A DNA stretch of 64,000 bases from Myxococcales bacterium (GTDB lineage Bacteria; Myxococcota_A; Polyangia; Nannocystales; Nannocystaceae), in contig JAAZXR010000003.1 in the NCBI GenBank assembly GCA_014240065.1, positions 62,001-126,000 of the forward strand. The letters are read 5' to 3'. The position numbers and the translations under genes were made by a program. Below, piece after piece: positions 51,027-62,937 of the stretch. The notes beneath the pieces are model-generated. The model ran no database searches and was not told where the DNA came from. It saw only the letters and a list, made by a program, of their open reading frames with translations. How positions within the stretch are numbered: position 1 is the first letter of the stretch; the number at the start of each line of letters is the position of its first letter.

Positions 51027-52847
51027 TCACGCGCCCGCCTCGGCCTCCACCGGAAGGTCCTCGTCTACGCCTGCCCGGTGCTGCATATGCTCCGGGAAGC
51101 GCTCGCTCATTCGATCATGGACGACCCGCTCTGCCTCCTCTGCAGTCGACGCTTGGAGCACAGCGCTCGCGAGCTCTTCCATCTCCGTCAGAGAAGACAG
51201 CCGCAGCAGCTGCTTGATCAATGGAATCGAGACGGACTGCATCGAGAGCTCCTCGACCCCCATCCCTACCAACACCCAGGTAAACATGGGATCGGCGGCC
51301 ATCTCGCCGCACACCGACACCGGCACCCCGCTCCTTTTGCCCGCCTCGCATACCGTCCGAATGAGCCGCACGATCGCCGGATGTAGCGGCTGGTACAAAT
51401 AATTTACCTCGTCATTTTCGCGATCAATGGCGAGCGTATATTGGATCAGATCGTTGGTCCCGATGCTCATAAAATCGACGTGATCGGCGAGGACATCAGA
51501 GACGAGGGCCGCCGACGGGAGCTCAATCATCACACCGATCGGGACGTCGTCTGAGTGGGCGATCCCCTCGTCATTGAGTTGCTCTCTTGCCTCATCAATG
51601 ATCGCCAGCGCCTCGTGAAACTCCTCGAGCCCGCTGATCAGCGGCAGCATGATCCGCAAGGGCCCGTGCACCGCGGCTCGAAGCAGCCCGCGCAGCTGGA
51701 TACGAAACTCGTCTCGATACTTGAGCGCGAGCCGGGTCCCGCGCATCCCCAGGGCTGGGTTCGCCTCAACGTGTGCCGCGCGAAACACCTTGCTCTGCTT
51801 GTCGGCGCCGAGATCAAACGTCCGAATTAACACGGGGAACGGCGCGCTTTGGGCGAGCGCGTGCTTCGCGACCTGGTAGTGCTCTTCTTCGGTCGGCGCC
51901 ACGTCTCGACCGAGAAACAAGTACTCGGTGCGGTACAGCCCGATGCCCTCCGCCCGGTGCGAGAGGGACGACTCGAGCTCGGTCGGCATCGCAATATTGG
52001 AGCGGAGTCGAATGCGGTGACCGTCTTGGGTCACCGCGGGGAGCGCTCGCTCCTTGAGGATCCTGTCCTCAAACTCCTCGTAGACGCGCGTCTCCTCGGC
52101 CAGCTTCGCGAGGTCGCCTTCGTTCGGGTTGATGATCACCCGGCCGTGGACCGCGTCGACGGCGACCAGCACGCCAGACTCCAGCTGCTCCACGATGTCG
52201 TCGACGCCGACGATGGCTGGAATCTCCAGCGACCGCGCGGTGATCGCCGCGTGGGATGTGGGCGCCCCCTCGTCGGTCACGATGGCCGCCACCTTGTGTT
52301 CATGCAGCTGCGCCGTGTCGGCAGGGCTCAAATCGTGCGCGATGACGACCGCCCCCTCTGGTGGGTGGATCTCGTCGGGGTTGGTCCCTAGAAGGGTCCT
52401 CAAGATACGCTCGGTGAGGAACGCCACGTCGAATTGCCGCGCGGCGAGATATTCATCTTCGATGGCGTCGAAACGCTCCTGGATTTGATCCGACACCCTC
52501 GCCACCGCCCACTCCGCGTTGAGGCTCTCGTCTTGAATGAGGCGCTCCGTCCGCTGAATGAGATCCGGATCGCGGAGCATGAGCTGCTGCGCCTTCAGGA
52601 TCTGTCGGTGCTCACCGTGTCCGAGGCGGCTCTTGACCCCCTCAATTTGATCGTGGGTCTCCCTCAACGCCGCGCGAAACCTCGCGACCTCCGCCTCGGT
52701 CTCGGCTTTGTCTATCTTCTGGTGCGGTACCTGTACTCGGCGTCGATCCACGACATACGCCGGTCCGATGCCGATGCCGGGGCTGGCCGCGGCCCCGCGA
52801 CGCTCTAACCGTACGTTCGTGTCGGTGCTCGGGATCTCGCTACTCAC
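51027..52847 (-). CDS. ptsI: PTS enzyme I
   Basis: 606 residues from GTG 52847, overlapping the HPr stop (GTGA). It autophosphorylates from phosphoenolpyruvate and passes phosphate to HPr. SPGIGIGPAYVV opens the domain; DEGAPTSHAAITARSLEIP contains the active His of the swivelling domain; FLGRDVAPTEEEHY, RGTRLALKYRDEFR, GVMIELPSAALV and FMSIGTNDLIQYTLAIDREN are from the PEP-binding barrel; SVCGEMAADP completes it. The C-terminus is a short Glu/Ala tail. The genes hprK, rapZ, EIIA and ptsH lie upstream; no sugar permease is encoded, so phosphate flow is probably regulatory. Confidence 0.92.
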   Translation of the reverse strand: MSSEIPSTDTNVRLERRGAAASPGIGIGPAYVVDRRRVQVPHQKIDKAETEAEVARFRAALRETHDQIEGVKSRLGHGEHRQILKAQQLMLRDPDLIQRTERLIQDESLNAEWAVARVSDQIQERFDAIEDEYLAARQFDVAFLTERILRTLLGTNPDEIHPPEGAVVIAHDLSPADTAQLHEHKVAAIVTDEGAPTSHAAITARSLEIPAIVGVDDIVEQLESGVLVAVDAVHGRVIINPNEGDLAKLAEETRVYEEFEDRILKERALPAVTQDGHRIRLRSNIAMPTELESSLSHRAEGIGLYRTEYLFLGRDVAPTEEEHYQVAKHALAQSAPFPVLIRTFDLGADKQSKVFRAAHVEANPALGMRGTRLALKYRDEFRIQLRGLLRAAVHGPLRIMLPLISGLEEFHEALAIIDEAREQLNDEGIAHSDDVPIGVMIELPSAALVSDVLADHVDFMSIGTNDLIQYTLAIDRENDEVNYLYQPLHPAIVRLIRTVCEAGKRSGVPVSVCGEMAADPMFTWVLVGMGVEELSMQSVSIPLIKQLLRLSSLTEMEELASAVLQASTAEEAERVVHDRMSERFPEHMQHRAGVDEDLPVEAEAGA

Positions 52848-53122
52848 GACTCTCCGAATCCGCCGCGGATCAACTCCGCGATGGCGTCGTGCGCTTCCTG
52901 AGCGTCCTCGCCTACGCACCGTAACTGGATCGTGCCGCCCTTTGGACACGCCAGCATCAGCACCCCGAGAATGCTCTTTCCGTTCACTTCGGTCTCACCT
53001 TTCGCGACAAAGACCTCACACGAGAACTTGTTCGCGAGCGCCACGAGCTTGCTCGCCGGCCGGGCGTGCAATCCCAAATCGTTCACGATGGCGTGGTCGC
53101 CTGTTACCGTAGTGGATTCCAT
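52844..53122 (-). CDS. ptsH: phosphocarrier protein HPr
   Basis: 92 residues. GLHARPASKLV holds the active His19 that receives phosphate from enzyme I. NGKSILGVLMLACPKGG contains Ser50, the regulatory serine equivalent to Ser46 of Gram-positive HPr, which HPr kinase phosphorylates; hprK is four genes upstream on the same operon. HPr would pass phosphate to the EIIA encoded just upstream. Nothing missing in length. GTGA overlap with ptsI. Confidence 0.93.
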   Translation of the reverse strand: MESTTVTGDHAIVNDLGLHARPASKLVALANKFSCEVFVAKGETEVNGKSILGVLMLACPKGGTIQLRCVGEDAQEAHDAIAELIRGGFGES

Positions 53123-53128
53123 GGTGCT

Positions 53129-53593
53129 TCAGCCTTCAGCGCGGACGTCTGAAATAACAATCGCACGCTTCGCCGACCCTGCGCAAGCATCGGCGACGAT
53201 TTTCGCGTCCGCTCCGCGACGATCGACCGTCGCGAGCTTCAGCAACATCGAGAGCGAGAGGCCGCCCAAGACCACGGCAGATCGCCGATCCATCACCGAC
53301 CTCACGCACCGCCGCCACGGGCTGGAACCCACGATATCCACGATAATCAGCGGCTCGGGGCCGTCACCGAGACAGCCCATGACCTCGCGCAAGCGCTCGG
53401 AGAGGGCCGCGCAATCGCCACTGCCCGCGTCTACCGAATAAACGTCCTCAAAACCGCTCGAGCAGATAGCCTTCGCCGCGTCCAACAGGGTCGACGCGGT
53501 GGCACCGTGACCTACGAGCACGACCGGCAGCCACCGCGCACCGTCCGCCTCGGCGCCGCCCCCGTTGGCCTCTGTCGTAGATGGCGGCGTCAC
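53129..53593 (-). CDS. mannose-type PTS EIIA domain protein
   Basis: 154 residues; GTG 53593 overlaps the rapZ stop (GTGA), whereas an upstream start would need a 43-residue Arg-rich extension. After a low-complexity N-terminus comes WLPVVLVGHGATASTLLDAA, with His29 at the usual EIIA-Man phospho-site, then DPLIIVDIVGSSPWRRC and LSLSMLLKLATVDRRGADA. The chain is complete enough for an EIIA-Man fold. With no transporter components near, it may regulate enzymes or sigma-54 activity, as is common for the nitrogen-type PTS in proteobacteria. Confidence 0.85.
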   Translation of the reverse strand: MTPPSTTEANGGGAEADGARWLPVVLVGHGATASTLLDAAKAICSSGFEDVYSVDAGSGDCAALSERLREVMGCLGDGPEPLIIVDIVGSSPWRRCVRSVMDRRSAVVLGGLSLSMLLKLATVDRRGADAKIVADACAGSAKRAIVISDVRAEG

Positions 53594-54477
53594 TGTGGTG
53601 CTCCTGCGTCGCGGTGAAAATAGCTCAGGGTGACGTGCTGATCCGGACTGAACGGACGCGCCTCGAAGCGGGTCGCCAGTTCCCGCACGAGCGACACAGA
53701 GCGATGCTGGCCTCCGGTGCAACCGATCCCCACGTTGAGGTAGGCGCGCCCCTCGGCGACAGTCCGCGGTATCTGAAACCTGAGGTGTCCCTCGATGAGG
53801 TCAGCGAGCGCCACCGCGTCGGGCTGCGTCATCACGTAGTCATAGACGCTGGCGTCGAACCCCGTGAGCGGTCGGAGGTCCTCCACCTCGTGCGGGTTGT
53901 CCAAGAACCGAGCGTCGAATAAGAGCTCCGCGCCGGCCAATGCGCCGTGCTTGAAGCCGAAGGAGGTGATGGCGACGTTCAGGCTCCCGCTCGACGCGCA
54001 CAGGTCCTTGATGCGATTTCGTAGCTGCCGCCCAGAGAGCTCTGAGGTGTCGATCTCTTCGTCCGCGATCGCCCGCAACGGGCCTAGCAAGGCGCGCTCA
54101 GCGGTGATGGCGTCGGGGAGGAAACCCAGCGGATGCCGTCGCCTCGTCTCCGAGAAGCGCCGCAGCAAGCACGGGTCTCGCGCCTGCAAGAACACCACCC
54201 GCGTGGTGTCTCCCCGCGACGCGATCTCTGCGAGGAGATCAACGACCCGCTCCACTTGGGCCTCCCCTCGCGCGTCTATCCCCGCCGCCACGCGAAGATG
54301 CCCGGCGCCCCGCAGGGTCTCGATCAGCTCTGGCACCATCGACGTCGGGAGATTGTCGACACAATAGTAGCCGACATCGGCGAGCGCGTTGAGCGAGGTG
54401 CTCTTGCCCGCGCCGCTCAGGCCCGTGACCACGACCAGATCAACAGCGCCCTCGGATCCAGGTCGCTCGTCCGCCAT
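53590..54477 (-). CDS. rapZ: RNase adapter/nucleotide-binding protein RapZ
   Basis: 295 residues from ATG 54477. GLSGAGKS (19-26) is the Walker A. The C-terminal domain has NVGIGCTGGQHRSVSLVREL, the family signature that binds the regulatory ligand. In Escherichia coli RapZ guides RNase E to small RNA GlmZ and controls GlmS; related proteins bind PTS components or GlcN6P. It fits the PTS-Ntr/HPr kinase operon, which often contains rapZ. Starts one base inside hprK (TAATG). Confidence 0.92.
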   Translation of the reverse strand: MADERPGSEGAVDLVVVTGLSGAGKSTSLNALADVGYYCVDNLPTSMVPELIETLRGAGHLRVAAGIDARGEAQVERVVDLLAEIASRGDTTRVVFLQARDPCLLRRFSETRRRHPLGFLPDAITAERALLGPLRAIADEEIDTSELSGRQLRNRIKDLCASSGSLNVAITSFGFKHGALAGAELLFDARFLDNPHEVEDLRPLTGFDASVYDYVMTQPDAVALADLIEGHLRFQIPRTVAEGRAYLNVGIGCTGGQHRSVSLVRELATRFEARPFSPDQHVTLSYFHRDAGAPQ

Positions 54478-55445
54478 TACTCCAGCTCGCTCGCCGGGAG
54501 AACGGTGGCCGCCGCTATCTTCGTCGCCACCATTTCTTGAAATTCGCGAGCGGAGTCGTGGCCCCGATGCTTGAGCAGTTGGTTCCGCGCCACCACCTCG
54601 ATCAACGAGGCGATGTTCCTCCCCGCGCGGAGCGGGATCCTCACCAAGGGCACGTCGATCCCCAAGATCGGCCACGTCATTGACTCCGTGCCGAGCCGGT
54701 CATAATCGTCCTCGTGAAGATCGCTCAGCTCCACGACCACCTCGACCTTCTTCGTATCCCGCACCGCGCCGACGCCAAACAGATGCGTGATGTTGAGGAT
54801 CCCCATGCCGCGAATCTCCATATGGTGCTGGTGGAGGTCTGTCGCCGCTCCCCAGATGGTGTCGGGGGGACGCACCGCGACCTGCACCACGTCGTCGGCC
54901 ACCAGGCGATGTCCCTTTAAGATCAACTCGAGGGCCGCCTCGCTCTTCCCGACTCCGCTGCGTCCTATCAACAAGAGCCCGACGCCGAGGACATCGAGCA
55001 AGACCCCGTGGATCGTGGTCCGTGCCGCCAACGCCTCCTCAAGCACGCGCGTGAGTTTCCCGATCATCGTTGAGCTCATCAGCGCGCTTTGAAACAGCGG
55101 GATCCCGTGATCGCGAGCGACCTCCATCAACACGTCGGGAGGCTCAAGGCCTCGCGTCAGCACGATGCAGCTGATCTGCTTCGCGCAGAACTTCTCGAGC
55201 CCGTCGCGTGCGACCGACACATCGCAGCTCATGATGTAGTCGACCTCCGTGAGACCGAGCACCTGCACTCGGTTACCGTAGACATGACGTACGAAGCCAG
55301 ACAGGGCCAGCCCCGGCTTTTGAATCCGCGGCGCGGTGATCTCGCGCCCAAGCCCCCCCCAGTCGGAGAGGCAAGTCAGCTGCAGCTCTTCCGCAGACGC
55401 TTCGAACAGCGCTGAGACTTGAATGCTTCGTTGCTCTCGCCTCAT
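54477..55445 (-). CDS. hprK: HPr kinase/phosphorylase
   Basis: 322 residues. TIHGVLLDVLGVGLLLIGRS leads into the Walker A (GRSGVGKS, near 161-168), with His146 as the family's conserved His. MEIRGMGILNI is the HprK signature. It phosphorylates HPr on Ser50 with ATP or PPi, and can reverse it. In proteobacteria with incomplete PTS the enzyme controls regulatory phosphate flow. It overlaps rapZ by one base and follows hpf by 28 bp. Length is normal. Confidence 0.93.
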   Translation of the reverse strand: MRREQRSIQVSALFEASAEELQLTCLSDWGGLGREITAPRIQKPGLALSGFVRHVYGNRVQVLGLTEVDYIMSCDVSVARDGLEKFCAKQISCIVLTRGLEPPDVLMEVARDHGIPLFQSALMSSTMIGKLTRVLEEALAARTTIHGVLLDVLGVGLLLIGRSGVGKSEAALELILKGHRLVADDVVQVAVRPPDTIWGAATDLHQHHMEIRGMGILNITHLFGVGAVRDTKKVEVVVELSDLHEDDYDRLGTESMTWPILGIDVPLVRIPLRAGRNIASLIEVVARNQLLKHRGHDSAREFQEMVATKIAAATVLPASELE

Positions 55446-55473
55446 CTTTGTCCACCGTCTCTGCGAGGACGCG

Positions 55474-56067
55474 TCAACCCTCGACGTGCCCCTGCGTCTC
55501 GATCACCCCATAGTTTCCGTCGCCGGTGCGATAGACCACGTTGATGTCGCCCGTCTTGTTATTCGTGAACACCAGGAAGGCCTTGTGAAGGAGGTTCATC
55601 TGCATGATGGCCTGCTGGAGATCGAGTCGATCCGCCTTGAACTCTCGCTCTCGAATCACCGCGGGGAGGTCCGCTTGAGGCGACACCGGCACGACGTATT
55701 CCGGCGCCTCTGGCGTTCGGCTGACTCCCGCGTCAAACACGCGCTGCCGGATCTTGGCTGACCGTCCCCTGCTCGGTTGATGGTTCCGGATGCGATCCTT
55801 GTACCGCCGCACTTGTCGCTCCATCTTCGCGAGCGCCTTGTCGATCGAGGAGTACATATTGTCCGTCGTCTCTGAGGAGTGGAGATGGATACCATTCCTC
55901 AAGGTCACATCGAACTGCACGATGTGATCGAGTTTCTCCACTGAAAACGTGCAGCTTGTCTTGAGCGGGTCGGAGAAATAGCGCCGAATTTTTAGTAGTC
56001 GATCCTCGGCATACGTGCGCATCGCATCTGACGAGTCCATGTGTCGAAATACAAAGTGGGTCTGCAT
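55474..56067 (-). CDS. hpf: ribosome hibernation promoting factor, long form
   Basis: 197 residues. The N-terminal S30AE domain (VFRHMDSSDAMRTYAEDRLL, then RRYFSDPLKTSCTFSVEKLD) inactivates ribosomes in stationary phase. The C-terminal 55 residues (FKADRLDLQQAIMQMNLLHK then AFLVFTNNKTGDINVVYRTG) are the dimerisation domain of the long HPF, which drives 100S ribosome formation alone. The rpoN-hpf pair is a common arrangement. 28 bp separate it from hprK and from rpoN. Confidence 0.93.
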   Translation of the reverse strand: MQTHFVFRHMDSSDAMRTYAEDRLLKIRRYFSDPLKTSCTFSVEKLDHIVQFDVTLRNGIHLHSSETTDNMYSSIDKALAKMERQVRRYKDRIRNHQPSRGRSAKIRQRVFDAGVSRTPEAPEYVVPVSPQADLPAVIREREFKADRLDLQQAIMQMNLLHKAFLVFTNNKTGDINVVYRTGDGNYGVIETQGHVEG

Positions 56068-56094
56068 CGTTCGTCGTCTTCTCTGTCCGCGCGG

Positions 56095-57573
<1,479 letters not shown>

Positions 57574-57782
57574 ACGTCGCTTCCAAAAGCGTACCAGACG
57601 GAAGCCGTCCGCGGCAAAGCGCCTCGCCGTGCAACGAGATGCGCAACGAAGCCGCCGCCGGAGGCCCCACACGGCGATCACGCGGGTGTGGGAGAGCATG
57701 CCACCGGCCGGCGGCGCGGCCCGCTGCACCTCCGCCGAGGCAAACCGGCCGTCTTGGACGACGCCGGCGAGATCGCCTCCAC

Positions 57783-59450
<1,668 letters not shown>

Positions 59451-59570
59451 TCAACGGCGAACGAACATGACGGCCCGATGGCTGCCCGAGGGCTCCGCTG
59501 ACCATTTCAGCCAGGTTCGCTTGGCCCCGCGAACGACGCACCCGCGATCTGCGAGGGTGCCCTCCGCGGT

Positions 59571-61103
59571 CTAGGGCTCCAGCGATCTGCGCCAAGCTGA
59601 GATCTCGCCCGTCGCATGGTTCGACGCCGTCTGTCCCAAGCGTCCCCCTTCACCCGCCAACGCGGCCGCGAACGCCACCGCCGCCGCCGCCGCCGCCGCC
59701 TCGGCCTCCGCCTGAGGTACCTGGGATCGCTCGCACAGCTGTGGATGCTCGGCGACGTAGCCGGTCGTCAAGGCGCCCGCGCAAAAGTCCGCCTCGTCGA
59801 GCACACGTCGATGAAACGAGAGGTTGGTCTGAATCCCGAGGATGACGGTGTCTGCGAGGGCTCTGCGCATCCGCGCGATGGCGGCCTCCCGATTCGGCCC
59901 CCACGTCGTCACCTTGGCGATCATCGGATCGTAGTGGCTCGAGACCTCGCTCCCCTCGTCCACGGCGGCGTCGATGCGAAGCCCGCTCCCCTGCGGCCAG
60001 ACCAGCGCCCGAACGGGGCCAGGGCTGGGCAAGAAACGATATGGGTCTTCGGCGTAGATGCGACATTCAACGGCGTGCCCGTCGAGCCGAACGTCGTCTT
60101 GACCGTACTCAAGCGCCCTCCCGGCGGCGACCAACAATTGGTCTCTCACCAGATCTCGACCGGTGATCGCTTCGGTCACCGGGTGTTCCACCTGCAACCG
60201 CGTGTTCATCTCAAGGAAATAAAACGAGGCGCCACCGTCGGTCTCCTCGAGGAGGAACTCGACCGTACCTGCCCCCACATAGTCGACCGCGCGAGCGGCC
60301 TGGCACGCGACCTCGCCCATCTGGGCGCGCAGCTCGGGCGTCATGGCCCGGCAGGGTGACGGCGCCTCTTCGATGACTTTTTGGTTCCTCCGCTGTACGG
60401 AGCACTCGCGCTCATTGAGCCAGATCACGTGACCGTGCGCGTCGGCCATCACCTGGATCTCGACGTGACGAGCGCGCTCCACCGCGCGCTCCACGAAGAT
60501 ACGTCCGTCCCCGAACGACGCGATCGCCTCTCGCTTCGCGGCCTCAAACGCTCGCTCAACCTCTGCGGCATCGCGCACGATTCGCATGCCCTTCCCGCCG
60601 CCACCCGCGGACGCCTTGAGCATCATCGGGAAGCCGATCTCCGAGGCGGCCGCCCGCGCTGCGTGAGCGTCTTCGATGTCGTCGCGACCCGGGACGACCG
60701 GGACCCCGGCCGCGAGCATCGCCCTGCGCGCCGAGACCTTGTCTCCCATCACGTTCATCGCGTGCGCAGACGGTCCGATGAAGATGATACCCGCCGCCGC
60801 GCACGCCTCCACAAGCTCGGGGCGCTCGCTGAGAAAACCGTAACCGGGATGGATCGCCCCCGCACCGGAGGACTTGGCGGCCTCGATGATCTTCTCCACG
60901 CGGAGGTAACTCTCGCTCGAGCGCGTCGGCCCGATATGCACGGCCTCATCCGCCTCGCGGACGTGCATCGCGTCGCCGTCTGCGTCGCTGTAGACCGCCA
61001 CCGTCGTCAACCCAAGCTCTCGGCAGGTCCGAAATACCCGGCAGGCGATCTCCCCGCGATTCGCGACGAGCACCTTGTCGAACGGGAGCGCTGACGCCGT
61101 CAT
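59571..61103 (-). CDS. biotin carboxylase (acyl-CoA carboxylase subunit)
   Basis: 510 residues. Motifs of the biotin carboxylase family: KVLVANRGEIACRVFRTCRE at the start, HPGYGFLSE, KASAGGGGKGMRIV for ATP, YFLEMNTRLQVEHPVTE for the catalytic Glu-Asn-Arg set, and YAEDPYRFLPSPGPV. The end (after about 450) is Ala/Glu-rich with a run of Ala encoded by GCC repeats near 59683-59705; it has no biotinyl (AMKM) domain. So it is a free carboxylase that needs a separate biotin carrier, not an AccC-BCCP fusion, and could belong to acetyl-, propionyl- or methylcrotonyl-CoA carboxylase. The start overlaps the stop of the small lipoprotein gene. Confidence 0.88.
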   Translation of the reverse strand: MTASALPFDKVLVANRGEIACRVFRTCRELGLTTVAVYSDADGDAMHVREADEAVHIGPTRSSESYLRVEKIIEAAKSSGAGAIHPGYGFLSERPELVEACAAAGIIFIGPSAHAMNVMGDKVSARRAMLAAGVPVVPGRDDIEDAHAARAAASEIGFPMMLKASAGGGGKGMRIVRDAAEVERAFEAAKREAIASFGDGRIFVERAVERARHVEIQVMADAHGHVIWLNERECSVQRRNQKVIEEAPSPCRAMTPELRAQMGEVACQAARAVDYVGAGTVEFLLEETDGGASFYFLEMNTRLQVEHPVTEAITGRDLVRDQLLVAAGRALEYGQDDVRLDGHAVECRIYAEDPYRFLPSPGPVRALVWPQGSGLRIDAAVDEGSEVSSHYDPMIAKVTTWGPNREAAIARMRRALADTVILGIQTNLSFHRRVLDEADFCAGALTTGYVAEHPQLCERSQVPQAEAEAAAAAAAVAFAAALAGEGGRLGQTASNHATGEISAWRRSLEP

Positions 61104-61390
61104 TGGGGCGGCGCTCCTTCGGCGCTGATCGCCTCATTGTCGGGCTCTTGGCCAGCGTCGGATGGCGCGTCCGCGGGCGGGAGCGCGGGCGCGGCCGACG
61201 TCCCCGCGTCGCCGTCTCCTCGCGTCGAATCCTCGGGCGGCGCGACGACGCCTGCCGATGGGCCCGGTGGCTCCGCGGCCTCCTCGACGCCGATCGGATG
61301 GGCCATCGTAGGGGGCGGTGGCTCTGGCCACTCAACCTCCTTGGGGGGCGACGCGCAGGCGACCACGAGCGTGAACGGCAACACCCGCAT
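61100..61390 (-). CDS. small proline-rich lipoprotein
   Basis: 96 residues from ATG 61390. MRVLPFTLVVACASPPKEVE carries a lipobox-like VVAC at Cys12, then a Pro/Ala/Glu/Gly-rich low-complexity chain, with WPEPPPP and repeated acidic residues. It overlaps the biotin carboxylase start by 4 bp (ATGA), so it is co-translated. No function recognised; a flexible periplasmic anchor is one guess. Confidence 0.55.
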   Translation of the reverse strand: MRVLPFTLVVACASPPKEVEWPEPPPPTMAHPIGVEEAAEPPGPSAGVVAPPEDSTRGDGDAGTSAAPALPPADAPSDAGQEPDNEAISAEGAPPQ

Positions 61391-61421
61391 CGCGGCGAAA
61401 ATCCCCGAGTTGAACGGCGGC

Positions 61422-61928
61422 TCAGTCGTCGTCATCATCGTCATCGTCATCGTCGACATCAGCGACGTCGTCAATGTTCATCTCTGCGCCGTCGACGACA
61501 CCTTCTGGGTTGTCCGCGTCTGCGTCGCTGTCCTCGTCTCCGTCACCCTCGGTGGCCGCACCTTCAGCGGCTTCCGCCTCCGTGTCCTGACCGACTTCTT
61601 TGGGAGCGATGGCGGCGTCCTCGTCCTCGTCATCGTCCCCCATACTGAGCGGCACCGCCTCAAGGAAGGTGTTGTCATTGGTCGTCGAGCGCAGCTGTGT
61701 TCGCTGCTCTTCGATGAAGTCGCGCACCACGGTCTCCACGTCCTCTTCGTAGCGGACTTTCTCGGCCGCCACTTCACGGAGCGCGGTCACCCCTTCTTTG
61801 TTCTCACACTCCACCAGCGCGGTCCCGCGCTGCTCGCTGAGCGCGCGCGCGCGGCGAGACGCCAGCACGGTGAGGGCAAAACGGTTCGGGACCTTCTCGA
61901 GGCAATCTTCGACGGTGACGCGTGCCAT
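61422..61928 (-). CDS. rpoZ: RNA polymerase omega subunit with long acidic tail
   Basis: 168 residues from ATG 61928. [20 protein letters not shown] is the standard omega start; [17 protein letters not shown] and [15 protein letters not shown] complete the conserved region by about residue 70. Ordinary omega proteins are about 70-100 residues; here about 90 more follow, strongly acidic ([12 protein letters not shown], and a final run of ten Asp). Omega aids polymerase assembly and can bind ppGpp. The tail is a low-complexity extension whose job is unknown. It lies between a lipoprotein gene and the tandem repeat array. Confidence 0.9.
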   Translation of the reverse strand: MARVTVEDCLEKVPNRFALTVLASRRARALSEQRGTALVECENKEGVTALREVAAEKVRYEEDVETVVRDFIEEQRTQLRSTTNDNTFLEAVPLSMGDDDEDEDAAIAPKEVGQDTEAEAAEGAATEGDGDEDSDADADNPEGVVDGAEMNIDDVADVDDDDDDDDDD

Positions 61929-62286
61929 GGGCGGCGAGTATGTGCAGGGACACCTCTCTTGTCCACCCACCCGAAATTGCGCGAGATTCGCCGTCTCACG
62001 GTCATTTGAACGACACCGGGACCCTGACTCGCGCAGCCATCCTGTCACGGTCGGCGGAGTCGCGCAATTGGCGCTCCGTGAGTTCTTCGACGCGCCCACC
62101 AACGCGCCGTGGCGGTGATGCATGGCAGGCCACCGCAGCACGCCGGTCGCGGCGCGCCGGTCACACCTCGACCGTCACATCCCGACCGTCACATCCCGAC
62201 CGTCACATCCCGACCGTCACATCCCGACCGTCACATCCCGACCGTCACATCCCGACCGTCACATCCCGACCGTCACATCCCGACCG
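61929..62286. other. 358-bp gap with tandem repeat array
   Basis: The region between the rpoZ start and the TerB-like gene's stop. The first 240 bases include the rpoZ promoter and no gene. The rest is the tandem repeat described next. Confidence 0.6.
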
Positions 62287-62294
62287 TCACATCT
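62169..62294. repeat. 14-bp tandem repeat, nine copies
   Basis: Nine head-to-tail copies of cgaccgtcacatcc, the last differing at one base (cgaccgtcacatct). The array fills the end of the gap after the TerB-like gene; the last copy holds that gene's stop codon (minus-strand TGA). Copies are identical, the usual state of a recently expanded minisatellite. There are no spacers, so it is not a CRISPR. Confidence 0.95.
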
Positions 62295-62718
62295 CGACGA
62301 GCAGCTGCTGGCCGCGCTCTCGCAGCTCGAGCGAATCTTGGACCCACCTGATGAACCGCTCCGACACCTCGATATTGAATTCGAAGGCCTCTGCCAGCTG
62401 AAGGAGGGCATCACGCTCCCCCTCCACGAGCACGTTGTCTGCCATCGCAGCGCATACCGCCTGGTAGTACAAGAAGATTCGCGCCTCGCGATGCTTCACC
62501 TCTCGCGCCACCTCTACGAGGCTCGACGGATTCGAGAATTCCTCCCGGACTCGATCTCGCTCCTCGGGGAGCAACATCATTTGGCCCATGAGCTCCTCGA
62601 CGAAATGGCGTTCGCTGTCGGACACGTCGTCATCTCGCGACGCCATGATGGCGACGCAACGCGCGACAGCGACCTGCTCCGTGGGCGTGATTAGTTCTGC
62701 GATGGGAAAGTCAAACAT
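62287..62718 (-). CDS. TerB-like helical protein
   Basis: 143 residues, all helical. EQVAVARCVAIMASRDDDVS then DSERHFVEELMGQMMLL matches the TerB fold's first helices and acidic metal-like loop, and MADNVLVEGERDALLQLAEA repeats the motif. TerB domains occur in tellurite resistance and stress proteins; no ter cluster is nearby, so this is a stand-alone protein. Its stop codon lies in the final copy of the 14-bp repeat array. It diverges from the TonB-dependent receptor gene. Confidence 0.75.
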   Translation of the reverse strand: MFDFPIAELITPTEQVAVARCVAIMASRDDDVSDSERHFVEELMGQMMLLPEERDRVREEFSNPSSLVEVAREVKHREARIFLYYQAVCAAMADNVLVEGERDALLQLAEAFEFNIEVSERFIRWVQDSLELRERGQQLLVEM

Positions 62719-62781
62719 GAGGTCGCGCCTAGGATACCCCGGTTGGCCACCGGTCCGCTAGCAGCCCCGCCGGCGGAGGGC

Positions 62782-62937
62782 GCCCGGCGCAGCGCCGGGG
62801 TGCCTGCCCGCGGCACGTTTTCGCCCAACCACGCACGTTCCCCGCGTGGTGAAATCGCCGGGTGGTCCGCGCTCCTGCCGGCGGAGAAAGCGCAGTGTGC
62901 AGCCCCCTGTGTGGGGGCCAGCCGCCCGAGATTCCCC
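62782..62937 (+). promoter_or_regulatory. structured leader with cobalamin-riboswitch-like parts
   Basis: The divergent gap before the TonB receptor. The plus strand has GGTGCC ... GGCAC, then GGTGAAATC followed by GGTGGTCCGCGCTCCTG, which resembles the conserved GGTGxxAATC and GGTCCCGCCACTG segments of cobalamin riboswitches. Other helices are ACCACGC/GCGTGGT (62828-62850) and GCCCCC/GGGGGC (62902-62918); CGCCCGA/TCGGGCG (62923-62949) puts the receptor's ATG in a loop. The B12 box is not clear. The downstream gene is a receptor type often under such control. A chance resemblance is possible. Confidence 0.4.

Noticed and set aside
62169-62294. CRISPR array
   Set aside because: 14-bp units repeat without spacers; it is a minisatellite.
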